Of a stretch of DNA of 64,000 bases, positions 19,122 through 26,663 are shown one piece after another. The position numbers and the translations under genes are program-made. Numbering within the stretch: the stretch's first letter is position 1; every line of letters starts with the position of its first letter. Source of the DNA: Anaerolineales bacterium (lineage in GTDB: Bacteria; Chloroflexota; Anaerolineae; Anaerolineales; UBA11579); contig JAHBVC010000001.1 in NCBI GenBank assembly GCA_019637755.1, forward strand, positions 1,389,181 to 1,453,180, read 5' to 3'. The notes below the pieces were generated by a model, which did not search any database, was not told where the DNA came from, and saw nothing but the letters and a program-made list of their open reading frames with translations.

Positions 19122-20260
19122 TGGCGGCGCAACATATTCTGATCCTCAACAGTGAATACCCGCCGATCGGCGGCGGCGCCGGGAACGCCAGCGCCCAGGT
19201 GGCGCGCCATTTGGCGCAGTTGGGCCGCCAGGTCACCGTGCTGACGGCGCGCTTTGCCGATCTGCCGCATGACGAAGAACAGGATGGCGTGCGCGTGGTG
19301 CGCTTGCCGGCTCTGCGCGCCCAACAAGATCGCTCTGGCTCACTGGAGCAGATCTCGTTCCTGCTCTCGGCGGCGATTCTCGGGCTGCCCTGGTTGCTGC
19401 GGCTGCGCCCGCAGGCGGTGCTGGCCTTCTTCGGCGCTCCCAGCGGGCTAGCCGCCTGGTTTTGGTCGCTATTTGTGGCCGTGCCGTACATCGTTAGCTT
19501 GCGCGGCGGGGACGTGCCCGGTTTCCGCCCCTACGATTTTGCCCGCCAACATCGTCTGCTGGCACCTTGGCTGCGCCGCGTGTGGCGCCGTGCACATGCC
19601 GTGGTGGCCAATAGCCAGGGCTTGCATGATTTGGGGGCGCGCTTTGAGCCGCAGGTGCCGATCGCCATCATCCCCAACGGCGTGGATGCTGAGCGCTTCC
19701 AGGTGGCCGATCGCCAGTGGGCCCCGGCCCGCCTGTTGTTTGTTGGCCGGGTGGTGTACCAAAAAGGGATCGATCTATTGCTGGCTGCGCTGGCGGGCTT
19801 GACCACGCCAGAGTGGCACCTGACGATCGTAGGTGACGGCCCGCGCCGTGCCGAGCTGGCGGCCCAGGCCGAACAACTGGGAATCGCCCCGCGCGTCAAT
19901 TTTGCCGGCTGGAAGAGCGGCGCCGAGCTGGCAGCTGCGTATGCACAAGCCAATTTATTTGCCTATGCCTCGCGCCATGAGGGCATGCCCAACGCACTGC
20001 TGGAGGCGATGGCCAGCGGCCTGCCGGCGGTGGCCACACGTATTGCCGGCAACGAGGAGCTGGTGGTACCGGGCGAAACCGGCCTGTTAGTCCCCGCGGA
20101 GGATGTGGCTACCCTGCGCGGCGCGCTGGCTACGCTGATGGCTGACCCGGCACAACGCCAGCGCTATGGGGCGGCGGCGCGCAAGCGCGCCCAGACACGC
20201 TATAGTTGGCAGGCCGTGGCCCAGCAGTACGCAGCTTTGCTGGACCAGGCGACGGAGTAA
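19121..20260 (+). CDS. Glycosyltransferase family 4 protein
   Basis: 379 residues, GT-B. N-terminus LILNSEYPPIGGGAGN with the glycine-rich acceptor loop, then IIPNGVDAERF, LLFVGRVVYQKGIDLLL and the GT4 active-site helix ASRHEGMPNALLEAMASGLPAVAT (E-x7-E). It would be a retaining transferase using a nucleotide sugar in the cytoplasm. The ATG overlaps the previous stop by one base, and asnB follows after 4 nt. Substrates are unknown. Confidence 0.88.
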   Translation: MAAQHILILNSEYPPIGGGAGNASAQVARHLAQLGRQVTVLTARFADLPHDEEQDGVRVVRLPALRAQQDRSGSLEQISFLLSAAILGLPWLLRLRPQAVLAFFGAPSGLAAWFWSLFVAVPYIVSLRGGDVPGFRPYDFARQHRLLAPWLRRVWRRAHAVVANSQGLHDLGARFEPQVPIAIIPNGVDAERFQVADRQWAPARLLFVGRVVYQKGIDLLLAALAGLTTPEWHLTIVGDGPRRAELAAQAEQLGIAPRVNFAGWKSGAELAAAYAQANLFAYASRHEGMPNALLEAMASGLPAVATRIAGNEELVVPGETGLLVPAEDVATLRGALATLMADPAQRQRYGAAARKRAQTRYSWQAVAQQYAALLDQATE

Positions 20261-20264
20261 ACCC

Positions 20265-22151
20265 ATGTGTGGCATTTGTGGCATTGCAGACGGGAGCGGA
20301 CGCAGCCTGGATCAGGCGGCGTTGCATCAGCTTAATACCGCGCTGGCCCACCGCGGCCCGGATGGTGAGGGGTATTACGAGCACAAGGGCGTCGGCTTGG
20401 GGATGCGCCGCCTGGCGATCATCGATGTAGCTGGCGGTGACCAGCCTATCTTTAACGAAGATCAATCGCTTGCGATAGTGTTCAATGGCGAGATCTACAG
20501 CTACCAGCATCTGCGCGCGAGGTTGCTGCAGCGCGGCCACCAGTTACGCACCAACAGTGATACCGAGTGCATCGTCCATCTCTATGAAGAAGAAGGCCCG
20601 GCTTGCTTGCGCCACTTGCGCGGCATGTTCGCACTGGCCCTGTGGGATGAAGGGCGCCAACGGCTCATGCTGGCGCGTGACCGCTTGGGCAAGAAGCCGA
20701 TCTTCTACACCATCCAAGATGGCAAGCTGTATTGGGCGGCTGAGCTTAAGCCGCTGTTGAGCGTGCTGCCGCGCCAGCCCGAAGTAGAGCTGGCGGCGAT
20801 CGATCAGTACCTAAGCCTGCAATACATCCCTGAACCTTACACGGCCTACCAAGGCGTGTATAAGCTGCCCGCCGCCAGCTACGCTATTTGGGAGCGCGGC
20901 GCGCTGCAGATTGAGCGCTACTGGGAGCCGGACTTCGAGCCCAAGTATACAGCCAGCGAAGCCGAGCTGAGCGCTGAGCTGCGCGAGATCGCCGCCGAGG
21001 CCGTGCGCCTGCGCCTAATCAGTGAGGTGCCCTTGGGCGCCCACCTGAGCGGCGGGATTGATTCCAGCATTGTTGTGGCGCTGATGGCCGAAGCCAGCCA
21101 TGGCGCGGTCAAGACCTTCTCGGTAGGCTTTGAAGAGAGCAAATTCTCTGAGCTACCACTGGCGCGCCAAGTGGCTGAGCGCTACGGCTCAGAGCACCAC
21201 GAGTTCATGCTCACTTTTGGTGACATCCCCACTACGCTCGAAACCCTGCTACAGCATTTTGGCGAGCCCTTCGCTGACCCTTCGGCCTTGCCGCTGTATC
21301 ACCTCTCGCGGCTCACCCGTGAGCATGTGACCGTGGCGCTGAATGGTGATGGTGGTGACGAGTCCTTCGCTGGCTACCCGCGCTACTGGCTCGATCCGCT
21401 GGCGGATCGCTATCTGCGTTTGCCAGCCGCGGTCACACGCCGCATGGTGCCGGCGCTGGCTGGCGCTCTACCGGATGCGGCTGACCGCCCGGTGGGCCGC
21501 GGGCTGACTAATGGCATCAAGCGTCTGCCGCAACTCACCCAGGTAGATGCGCGGGCCAGCCTGCTGCGCTGGTCGTCTTACTTTAGCGTGGCACAAAAGG
21601 CTGCATTGTGGCAGCCCGGCCCGGCTGCTGGCTTGAATTTACATCAAGCTGAACAGGATATGGCCGCGGTATATGCTGCTGCGCCGGCGCGCACCCGGCT
21701 GGATCGAACGCTATACACTGATATCAAGACCTACCTGCCCGGTGGCCTGTTAGTGAAAGCAGACCGTATGACCATGGCCCATGGGCTCGAGGGGCGCTCG
21801 CCTTTCCTCGATCACATGTTGGTGGAGTGGGCGGCGCGCCTGCCGGTGCGCTATAAGCTGCGCGGCCGCCAGGGCAAGTATTTGCTGCGCAAGACTTTTG
21901 CCGATAAGCTGCCGGCGGAGGTGCTGGCGCACGGCAAGCAGGGCTTTGGCATCCCGGTGAATGCCTGGCTGCGCGGCCCGCTGGAAGGCTGGCTGCGTGA
22001 GCTCTTGCTGGGGCCGGATGCGCCGTTGGCGGGCTGGTTCCAGCGAGATGCGCTGGTGGCCCTGATCGCCGAGCACCAGGCCGGCAAGCAAGACCACGGC
22101 AAGCGTCTGTGGGCACTGGCTTGCCTGGCGTTGTGGAAGCGCAACGCCTGA
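20265..22151 (+). CDS. asnB: AsnB-type glutamine-hydrolysing amidotransferase
   Basis: 628 residues from ATG-TGT: after Met removal Cys2 of MCGICGIADG is the glutaminase nucleophile (class II amidotransferase). HRGPDGEGYY and FNGEIYSY follow. The synthetase half holds the PP-loop SGGIDSSIV and GDGGDESFAGYPRY. The family makes asparagine, but members at the end of polysaccharide clusters often amidate sugar carboxyl groups, as WbpS does in Pseudomonas O-antigen. The upstream uronic-acid-forming dehydrogenase makes that role plausible here; this is inference. The frame is open upstream of 20265, but only as overlap with the GT4 gene. Confidence 0.9.
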   Translation: MCGICGIADGSGRSLDQAALHQLNTALAHRGPDGEGYYEHKGVGLGMRRLAIIDVAGGDQPIFNEDQSLAIVFNGEIYSYQHLRARLLQRGHQLRTNSDTECIVHLYEEEGPACLRHLRGMFALALWDEGRQRLMLARDRLGKKPIFYTIQDGKLYWAAELKPLLSVLPRQPEVELAAIDQYLSLQYIPEPYTAYQGVYKLPAASYAIWERGALQIERYWEPDFEPKYTASEAELSAELREIAAEAVRLRLISEVPLGAHLSGGIDSSIVVALMAEASHGAVKTFSVGFEESKFSELPLARQVAERYGSEHHEFMLTFGDIPTTLETLLQHFGEPFADPSALPLYHLSRLTREHVTVALNGDGGDESFAGYPRYWLDPLADRYLRLPAAVTRRMVPALAGALPDAADRPVGRGLTNGIKRLPQLTQVDARASLLRWSSYFSVAQKAALWQPGPAAGLNLHQAEQDMAAVYAAAPARTRLDRTLYTDIKTYLPGGLLVKADRMTMAHGLEGRSPFLDHMLVEWAARLPVRYKLRGRQGKYLLRKTFADKLPAEVLAHGKQGFGIPVNAWLRGPLEGWLRELLLGPDAPLAGWFQRDALVALIAEHQAGKQDHGKRLWALACLALWKRNA

Positions 22152-22199
22152 AAAGACGGTATCCCCACTCCCGGGGATTCGGTATAATTGATTTTCTAC

Positions 22200-22273
22200 G
22201 GGCGCGTAGCTCAGCTGGTTAGAGCGTTGCGTTGACATCGCAAAGGTCGTAGGTTCGAGTCCTATCGTGCCCA
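22200..22273 (+). tRNA. tRNA-Val (anticodon GAC)
   Basis: Full cloverleaf by eye: acceptor GGGCGCG/CGTGCCC with one G-U, D-arm GCTC...GAGC, anticodon stem TTGCG/CGCAA with loop TTGACAT (anticodon GAC), T-arm GTAGG-TTCGAGT-CCTAT, discriminator A. CCA is not encoded. It is preceded by a TATAAT at 22182-22187. Confidence 0.95.
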
Positions 22274-22282
22274 CAGTTTTAC

Positions 22283-22308
22283 AAAAGACCCCGTGTGGGT
22301 CTTTTTTG
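22283..22308 (+). terminator. Intrinsic terminator after tRNA-Val
   Basis: AAAAGACCC / GGGTCTTTTTT hairpin with a 5-nt loop and T-tract, 9 nt after the tRNA. Confidence 0.85.
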
Positions 22309-22337
22309 TTGAGCCGCAAGCAGCCTTCACGCACTGA

Positions 22338-22367
22338 TTGACCCTACAGTCTTTTTTCTGCTAGAAT
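22338..22367 (+). promoter_or_regulatory. Promoter of the Tyr leader/phenylalanine hydroxylase transcript
   Basis: TTGACC (22338-22343), 18-nt spacer and TAGAAT (22362-22367). The leader ATG is only 10 nt after the -10 box, so the leader peptide would be translated from an essentially leaderless 5' end. Confidence 0.6.
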
Positions 22368-22377
22368 GCTGGCACGC

Positions 22378-22464
22378 ATGAACAAGCACGCAGGGTACGT
22401 GTACGTCTATTATTACGCCGAGACCACTCCGGCTGCTTTGCCCTGCGTTCAACTGGAAGACTAG
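22378..22464 (+). CDS. Tyrosine-rich leader peptide (attenuator)
   Basis: A 28-codon ORF ending in TAG at 22462. Residues 7-13 are YVYVYYY: five Tyr codons (TAC, TAC, TAT, TAT, TAC) within seven codons, at a place where nothing else is encoded. It is preceded by a good promoter and followed 25 nt later by a strong intrinsic terminator just ahead of phenylalanine hydroxylase. The density of codons for the downstream enzyme's product amino acid is the signature of a ribosome-stalling leader, as in trp, his or phe attenuators. No Shine-Dalgarno site fits, so initiation would be leaderless. I infer that the peptide itself has no function beyond sensing charged tRNA-Tyr. Confidence 0.75.
   Translation: MNKHAGYVYVYYYAETTPAALPCVQLED
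22388..22448 (+). promoter_or_regulatory. Attenuator helix 1:2 around the Tyr codons
   Basis: 22388-22397 (ACGCAGGGTA, which runs into the first Tyr codon) pairs with 22439-22448 (TGCCCTGCGT): ten pairs including one G-U. A ribosome stalled at the Tyr run would cover the left strand and free the right strand. The freed strand can pair imperfectly (GCC-C-TG-C-G-T-TC) with the 5' arm of the terminator at 22490-22502, the classical 2:3 antiterminator. Confidence 0.6.
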
Positions 22465-22489
22465 TTTAGAAAAACAGACTTGTAACCCC

Positions 22490-22523
22490 AAAGACCACAG
22501 GCTAGCAGCCTGTGGTCTTTTTG
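22490..22523 (+). terminator. Intrinsic terminator (attenuator 3:4 hairpin) ahead of phenylalanine hydroxylase
   Basis: 13-bp perfect stem AAAGACCACAGGC / GCCTGTGGTCTTT, loop TAGCA, then a T-rich tail. It lies 8 nt before the GGAGGAA ribosome site of the downstream gene, so it ends transcripts before the coding region unless an alternative fold forms. Confidence 0.85.
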
Positions 22524-22539
22524 TTTGCCTGGAGGAAAC

Positions 22540-23271
22540 ATGGCATTGCCACGCAGTGAAGTTGTGTCGGTACGGCGGCGCGAAATGGCGTTTAGCGAGG
22601 AACAGAATGCGGTATGGCAGCAGCTGTATGCGCGCCAGCTGCCGAATGTGCAGCAATTTGCTTGCCGCCAGTATCTGCAGGGATTGGAGCTGCTTGCCCT
22701 GCCCGCCGAACATATCCCGCAGCTCAAAGATCTGAACGCCGTGATCACGCCGCGCACGGGTTGGAGTACGGTGCGCACCACGGTACGCTATTCGGACGCG
22801 GTGCCCTGGTACCACCATTTCGCTAAACGCCAATTCCTCATCACGGATTACATGCGTGGCCGCCACGAGATGGACTTTACGCCGGAGCCGGACATGTTCC
22901 ATGACATCTTTGGCCATTTACCATTTATGGTGCTGCCGGAATACACCGCTTTGCAAGATCTGTTCGCCCCCGCTTTTTTGCGGGCTAGCGCCGCGCAGCG
23001 CGAGAACATCAAACGCCTTGCCTGGTTCAGCACTGAGTTCGGATTGATCCAGCAGGCTGGTGAGATCAAGATTTTTGGCGCGGGGTTAATGTCTTCGTTT
23101 GGTGAGATCCAACATGTCATGGCCGGCAAAACCCCCCTGCGGCCGTTCAGCGTGGCGAATGTGATCGGCTACGAAAAAGCGATCTATACGTTTAATGAAG
23201 TGCTGTTCGTGATCGAGTCGATCGAGGCATTGCAAACCGAGCTGGCTGCCTACTTCGATAGCCTGGGATAA
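22540..23271 (+). CDS. phhA: Phenylalanine 4-hydroxylase (aromatic amino acid hydroxylase)
   Basis: 243 residues, catalytic-domain-only bacterial size. HDIFGHLPFM supplies iron ligands His121 and His126, and Glu166 in WFSTEFGLI completes the 2-His-1-carboxylate site. SDAVPWYHHFAKRQF and FTPEPDMFHD are family hallmarks. It converts Phe to Tyr with O2 and a tetrahydropterin, in the cytosol. Start: ATG at 22540 behind GGAGGAA; the TTG at 22525 lies inside the terminator tail. No pterin-carbinolamine dehydratase or catabolic gene is adjacent. Control by a Tyr-codon leader and terminator points to a biosynthetic (Tyr-making) use rather than Phe breakdown. It stands alone between terminator and antisense neighbour. 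Confidence 0.93.
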   Translation: MALPRSEVVSVRRREMAFSEEQNAVWQQLYARQLPNVQQFACRQYLQGLELLALPAEHIPQLKDLNAVITPRTGWSTVRTTVRYSDAVPWYHHFAKRQFLITDYMRGRHEMDFTPEPDMFHDIFGHLPFMVLPEYTALQDLFAPAFLRASAAQRENIKRLAWFSTEFGLIQQAGEIKIFGAGLMSSFGEIQHVMAGKTPLRPFSVANVIGYEKAIYTFNEVLFVIESIEALQTELAAYFDSLG

Positions 23272-23453
23272 GTGTGCCCGTGCAAGAGTGCATGCTGGAT
23301 GGTGCTTACTACCAGCAATGAAGCGCCGCTCCAGAACGCAGATGCGCGCCCTGTGCGAGCAATCATCGTCGCGCAACAGGAAGAGATCGATCCTATGAGG
23401 GCGTACGGGCACAGCCTAACCGCGCGCTTGGCTGGTAGCATAGCATTGCGGCC

Positions 23454-23852
23454 TCACGCGCGGTGCGAGGCTGGTTCCGTCGTCGCGCTTTTTGATAACA
23501 GCGCCAGCGTGCGCAACAACCCGCCCAATGGCCCAAAGGGCAGATTGAAGCCTAGCCAATAAGCCAGCTCAAAGGGCAACAGGGCAAAGGCCAGCCAGCG
23601 CCCGGCGGGCTTGTTAGCCCACAGCAGCCAGCCGCAGGCCACCTCAACTGCACACACCAGCACGAAGCCAGCGATCAGCGGCCAACTGGTGAACAGGCCG
23701 AACTGTTCAAAGAAGCGGCTAGTTTCATGGGTGGGGAAGCCCATTAAACGCCAGGCGAAGCCATAGCGGGCGAAGTACCAGCTGCCGTAGGCGGCGGGCA
23801 GCCCAAAACCGAGCCCGCTGAGGATGGCCAGCATTGCGGCGAACGTACGCAT
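23454..23852 (-). CDS. Small four-helix membrane protein of unknown function
   Basis: 132 residues with four hydrophobic segments (about 5-25, 52-72, 75-95, 100-120). A conserved-looking stretch WRLMGFPTHETSRFFEQFGLF lies between helices 1 and 2. I do not recognise the family; it is somewhat DoxX-like in size and layout. The ATG at 23852 follows a TACACT box by 5 nt, a leaderless arrangement. Its promoter region overlaps the -35 of the opposite-strand thrS leader. The 182 nt between this gene and phhA (23272-23453) hold no gene or clear signal. Confidence 0.7.
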   Translation of the reverse strand: MRTFAAMLAILSGLGFGLPAAYGSWYFARYGFAWRLMGFPTHETSRFFEQFGLFTSWPLIAGFVLVCAVEVACGWLLWANKPAGRWLAFALLPFELAYWLGFNLPFGPLGGLLRTLALLSKSATTEPASHRA

Positions 23853-23864
23853 GCCTCAGTGTAC

Positions 23865-23893
23865 TTGCTCGCGGGCTGTGTGCGCCGTATAAT
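23865..23893 (+). promoter_or_regulatory. Promoter of the thrS T-box transcript
   Basis: TTGCTC (23865-23870), 17-nt spacer, TATAAT (23888-23893). Confidence 0.6.
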
Positions 23894-23896
23894 CTA

Positions 23897-24180
23897 TGTA
23901 CAGCTAAATAACCGCATTGACCGGGACGAGTAGCTGAACCCGTTGCCACCAGGAAGCCGAGGCCACTGACTGAAAGCCTTGGCTGGCAGCCTTCAGCAAA
24001 AACCCCCCGCGAGCGGTGAGCCGGAACGTTGCGCAACCCTGCGCAGCCAATAAGGTGAACGGGTGCTCCCGATACAGGGCAATCGAGATAGTCGAGCCAG
24101 TCTGCTAGTCACTTGGTCGGCTAAATTAGGTGGAACCGCGGACGAACAGTTCGCCCTAAAAACACGGGCGAGCTGTTTTT
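23897..24180 (+). ncRNA. T-box leader (threonine) upstream of thrS
   Basis: The 280-nt leader holds the T-box core AGGTGGAACCGCG (24128-24140), directly followed by a 12-bp terminator hairpin (24145-24156 with 24166-24177, one G-U) and T-tract. The core pairs with the NCCA end of uncharged tRNA and switches terminator to antiterminator. A long stem I is visible: GGGA...AACCCGTTGCCACC pairs back with GGTGAACGGGT...TCCCG, with an AGTA motif in its lower loop. The specifier is probably a Thr codon (ACG at 24059-24061 is one candidate), but I could not place it with confidence. The downstream gene is ThrRS, as expected for the family. Confidence 0.9.
24145..24180 (+). terminator. T-box terminator hairpin
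   Basis: AACAGTTCGCCC / GGGCGAGCTGTT with a 9-nt loop and TTTTT. It is the regulated terminator of the thrS leader. Confidence 0.88.
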
Positions 24181-24265
24181 GTTTAACTCTCCAGCACTGC
24201 ATGACCGATCAGCAGACTAACCGACCCGTTGTCCGATTGACTAGTCGACTAATAGACGAGGTTTT

Positions 24266-26065
24266 ATGGCAAAGCAACAAGAGAAGTACGAAGATTCACA
24301 ACTCTACAAGATCCGCCACTCGGCCGCGCACATCATGGCCCAGGCGGTCAGTGAGCTGTTTGCCCCTGGCGAAGCTAAAGTGGCCATCGGCCCGCCGATC
24401 GAGGATGGCTTCTACTATGATTTTGACTTGCCGCGCGCGCTGACCCCAGAAGACTTTCCAGCCATCGAGCAGCGCATGCGTGAGATCATCGCGGGCAATT
24501 TTGCATTTCAAAAACGCGTCGTCTCGGCGGATGAGGCTCGCCAGGAATTCAAAGATCAGCCGTACAAGCTCGAACTGATTGAGGGCCTGGACAAAGGCGG
24601 CTTTGATGAGAACGGCGAACCGCTAAAGACCAAACCGGAGATCTCGTTCTATACCCATGATGGCTTTACCGATTTGTGCCGCGGCCCGCATGTGGCCAGC
24701 ACCCAGGCCATCGCCGCAGATGCGTTCAAGCTGATGAGCATCGCCGGCGCCTATTGGCGTGGTGACGAAGCTAATAAGCAATTGCAGCGCGTCTATGGCA
24801 CGGCCTGGGAGAACGCCGAACAGTTGGCCGATTACCTCTGGCGCCAGGAGGAAGCCAAAAAGCGCGATCATCGCAAGCTGGGCAGAGAGCTTGGCCTGTT
24901 CCACTTCGCTGAGGATGTGGGCCCTGGCGTGCCGCTCTTTACCCCCAAGGGCGAGATGTTGCGCCATCTGATGGAGGGCTATGTGCGTGACGTACAAACG
25001 CGCTATGGCTACCAGCACGTTTGGACCGGGCACATCGTCAAGGAAGACCTGTACAAAAAATCCGGGCACTACGAAAACTACAGCGATGTCATGTTCCCGC
25101 CGATGGTGGATGAGGATGTGACCTTTCGCTTGAAGCCGATGAACTGCCCCAGCCATATGACCCTGTATAACGAGATGGGGCTGCACTCCTATCGTGAGCT
25201 GCCGCTGCGCTTTGGCGAATTTGCCACCCTGTATCGTTACGAGAAATCCGGCGAGCTTTCTGGCCTGGCGCGCGTGCGCGCCCTCACCCAAGATGACTGC
25301 CATATCTTTTGCACGCCCGAGCAGATCGAGGCCGAATTCACCCTGGCGCTTAATCTGATCCGTGAGGTGCTTGATCGTTATCACTTCTCGGATTACAGCG
25401 TACGCCTCTCGCTCAAGGGTGAAGAGGGCAAGTATGTGGATGATGCCGATAAATGGGCGCGCGCCGAACAGGCACTGCGTGCCGCACTGGATAAGAACAA
25501 CGTGGAGTATTGGGAAGCTGAAGGCGAAGCCGCTTTCTATGGCCCCAAGGCCGACTTCATTGCCAAAGATGTGCTCGGGCGCGAATGGCAACTGTCAACC
25601 ATCCAGGTCGATTTCATCCAGCCGGCACGCTTGGGCTGCACCTACATCGGCGAAGACAACAAGGAGCACACGCCGGTCTTGCTGCACCGCGCCGTAACCG
25701 GTACCACCGAGCGCTTCATGGCTACGATCATTGAGCATTTCGCTGGGGCCTTCCCCGTGTGGTTGGCGCCAGTGCAGGCCACGCTGATCCCGATCGCCGA
25801 CCGCCATGTGGAGTTTGCCCAGCAGGTGGCTACCCAGCTGCGCGGCGCCGGCCTGCGCGTGGAGGTGGATGCCGGTAATGAGCGCATGGGTGCCAAGATC
25901 CGCCTGGCCCAATCGCAAAAGGTGCCCTACATGCTTGTGATGGGTGACAAAGAAGTCGAGGCGGGCGCCGTGGCGGTGCGCCTGCGCTCCGGTGAAGACC
26001 TGGGGGCGCTGCCCGTGGCTGAATTTGTGGCGCGCGCCCAAGCCGATATCAGCGCAGGCAACTAA
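24266..26065 (+). CDS. thrS: Threonyl-tRNA synthetase lacking the TGS domain
   Basis: 599 residues. It starts almost directly at the editing domain (HSAAH at residues 18-22 is the HxxxH motif; CRGPH holds the editing Cys/His). The class II core follows (MNCPSHMTLYNEM with the Zn-binding Cys, RYEKSGELSGLARVR motif 2) and then the anticodon-binding domain. Typical ThrRS has about 640 residues with an N-terminal TGS domain of about 60. Here the T-box occupies the space upstream, so the TGS domain is truly absent, not missed by a wrong start. Ribosome site GACGAGG. A strong terminator follows. Charges tRNA-Thr in the cytosol. Confidence 0.96.
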   Translation: MAKQQEKYEDSQLYKIRHSAAHIMAQAVSELFAPGEAKVAIGPPIEDGFYYDFDLPRALTPEDFPAIEQRMREIIAGNFAFQKRVVSADEARQEFKDQPYKLELIEGLDKGGFDENGEPLKTKPEISFYTHDGFTDLCRGPHVASTQAIAADAFKLMSIAGAYWRGDEANKQLQRVYGTAWENAEQLADYLWRQEEAKKRDHRKLGRELGLFHFAEDVGPGVPLFTPKGEMLRHLMEGYVRDVQTRYGYQHVWTGHIVKEDLYKKSGHYENYSDVMFPPMVDEDVTFRLKPMNCPSHMTLYNEMGLHSYRELPLRFGEFATLYRYEKSGELSGLARVRALTQDDCHIFCTPEQIEAEFTLALNLIREVLDRYHFSDYSVRLSLKGEEGKYVDDADKWARAEQALRAALDKNNVEYWEAEGEAAFYGPKADFIAKDVLGREWQLSTIQVDFIQPARLGCTYIGEDNKEHTPVLLHRAVTGTTERFMATIIEHFAGAFPVWLAPVQATLIPIADRHVEFAQQVATQLRGAGLRVEVDAGNERMGAKIRLAQSQKVPYMLVMGDKEVEAGAVAVRLRSGEDLGALPVAEFVARAQADISAGN

Positions 26066-26077
26066 CTGATCATAAAA

Positions 26078-26106
26078 AAAGTGGGCGGCTAGCCGCCCAC
26101 TTTATG
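26078..26106 (+). terminator. Terminator after thrS
   Basis: Perfect 13-bp inverted repeat AAAGTGGGCGGCT / AGCCGCCCACTTT followed by a short T-rich stretch. Confidence 0.85.
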
Positions 26107-26124
26107 TTTAACCAGGGGCCATAC

Positions 26125-26262
26125 TATAATCAACCTGCCTCGATCAACGGGCGCGGCAAAGCGGCGCTCTGCTATTCCACAAGAGAAAGGGGTTGTTATC
26201 CCGTAGCCCAAACCATTTTTCGATTGCCAGCCATAGCGCTCCGTCTGGCTATGGTCGTTTTG
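26125..26262 (+). promoter_or_regulatory. Promoter and hairpin-bearing leader of the cupin operon
   Basis: TATAAT at 26125-26130, then about 120 nt of non-coding leader ending in a hairpin CCATAGC (26231-26237) / GCTATGG (26248-26254) followed by TCGTTTTG, a weak terminator or attenuator 45 nt before the cupin start. No known riboswitch core was recognised. Confidence 0.4.
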
Positions 26263-26299
26263 ATGTGTGGACTGTCAAAAAATTGGAGACCCAGAGACT

Positions 26300-26662
26300 A
26301 TGAAGCCGGTTGATTTGCTGGATGGTTTGGTTTACAAGGATGAAGCCCCCAATGCCCAACCCCTGGTTTCGGATGAGAGCGGCCGCGTCATGCGCTTTAC
26401 GCTTAAGCCCGGCCAGACGCTCAAGCCGCACCGCGGCCCCAAGATCGCGCTGCTGATGATCGTGTTGCAAGGCCGCGGCCTCTTCCGCGGCGAAGAGGAT
26501 ACGCCGCAAGAGTGCGGCCCCGGCACCATGCTGGTCTTCGACGTCGAGGAGCTGCACGGCGTGCAGGCGCTGGATGAAGAGCTGGTCTTTCTGGCGATCC
26601 TGCGCCAAACGCCCAACCCCCAACCGCTGCCGCATGGCAGCCCCGTGATCCAAGTTCACTAA
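26300..26662 (+). CDS. Small cupin-domain protein
   Basis: 120 residues, one cupin barrel. LKPGQTLKPHRGPKIALLMIVLQGRGLFRGEED is cupin motif 1 with a single clear His (canonical members have two His plus Glu), and GPGTMLVFDVEELHGVQAL is motif 2 with its His. It may therefore bind metal weakly or act as a small-ligand sensor. The ATG at 26300 is preferred for its GGAGACCCAGAG upstream region; a GTG at 26267 is possible. It is the first gene of a tight operon with two 4-TM proteins (2 nt gap) and a glutaredoxin. Confidence 0.8.
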   Translation: MKPVDLLDGLVYKDEAPNAQPLVSDESGRVMRFTLKPGQTLKPHRGPKIALLMIVLQGRGLFRGEEDTPQECGPGTMLVFDVEELHGVQALDEELVFLAILRQTPNPQPLPHGSPVIQVH

Positions 26663-26663
26663 G

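Noticed and set aside
22378..22523. T-box riboswitch upstream of phhA
   Set aside because: No T-box core (GGTGGAACCGCG-like) is present, unlike the thrS leader; a Tyr-rich leader ORF with terminator fits better.
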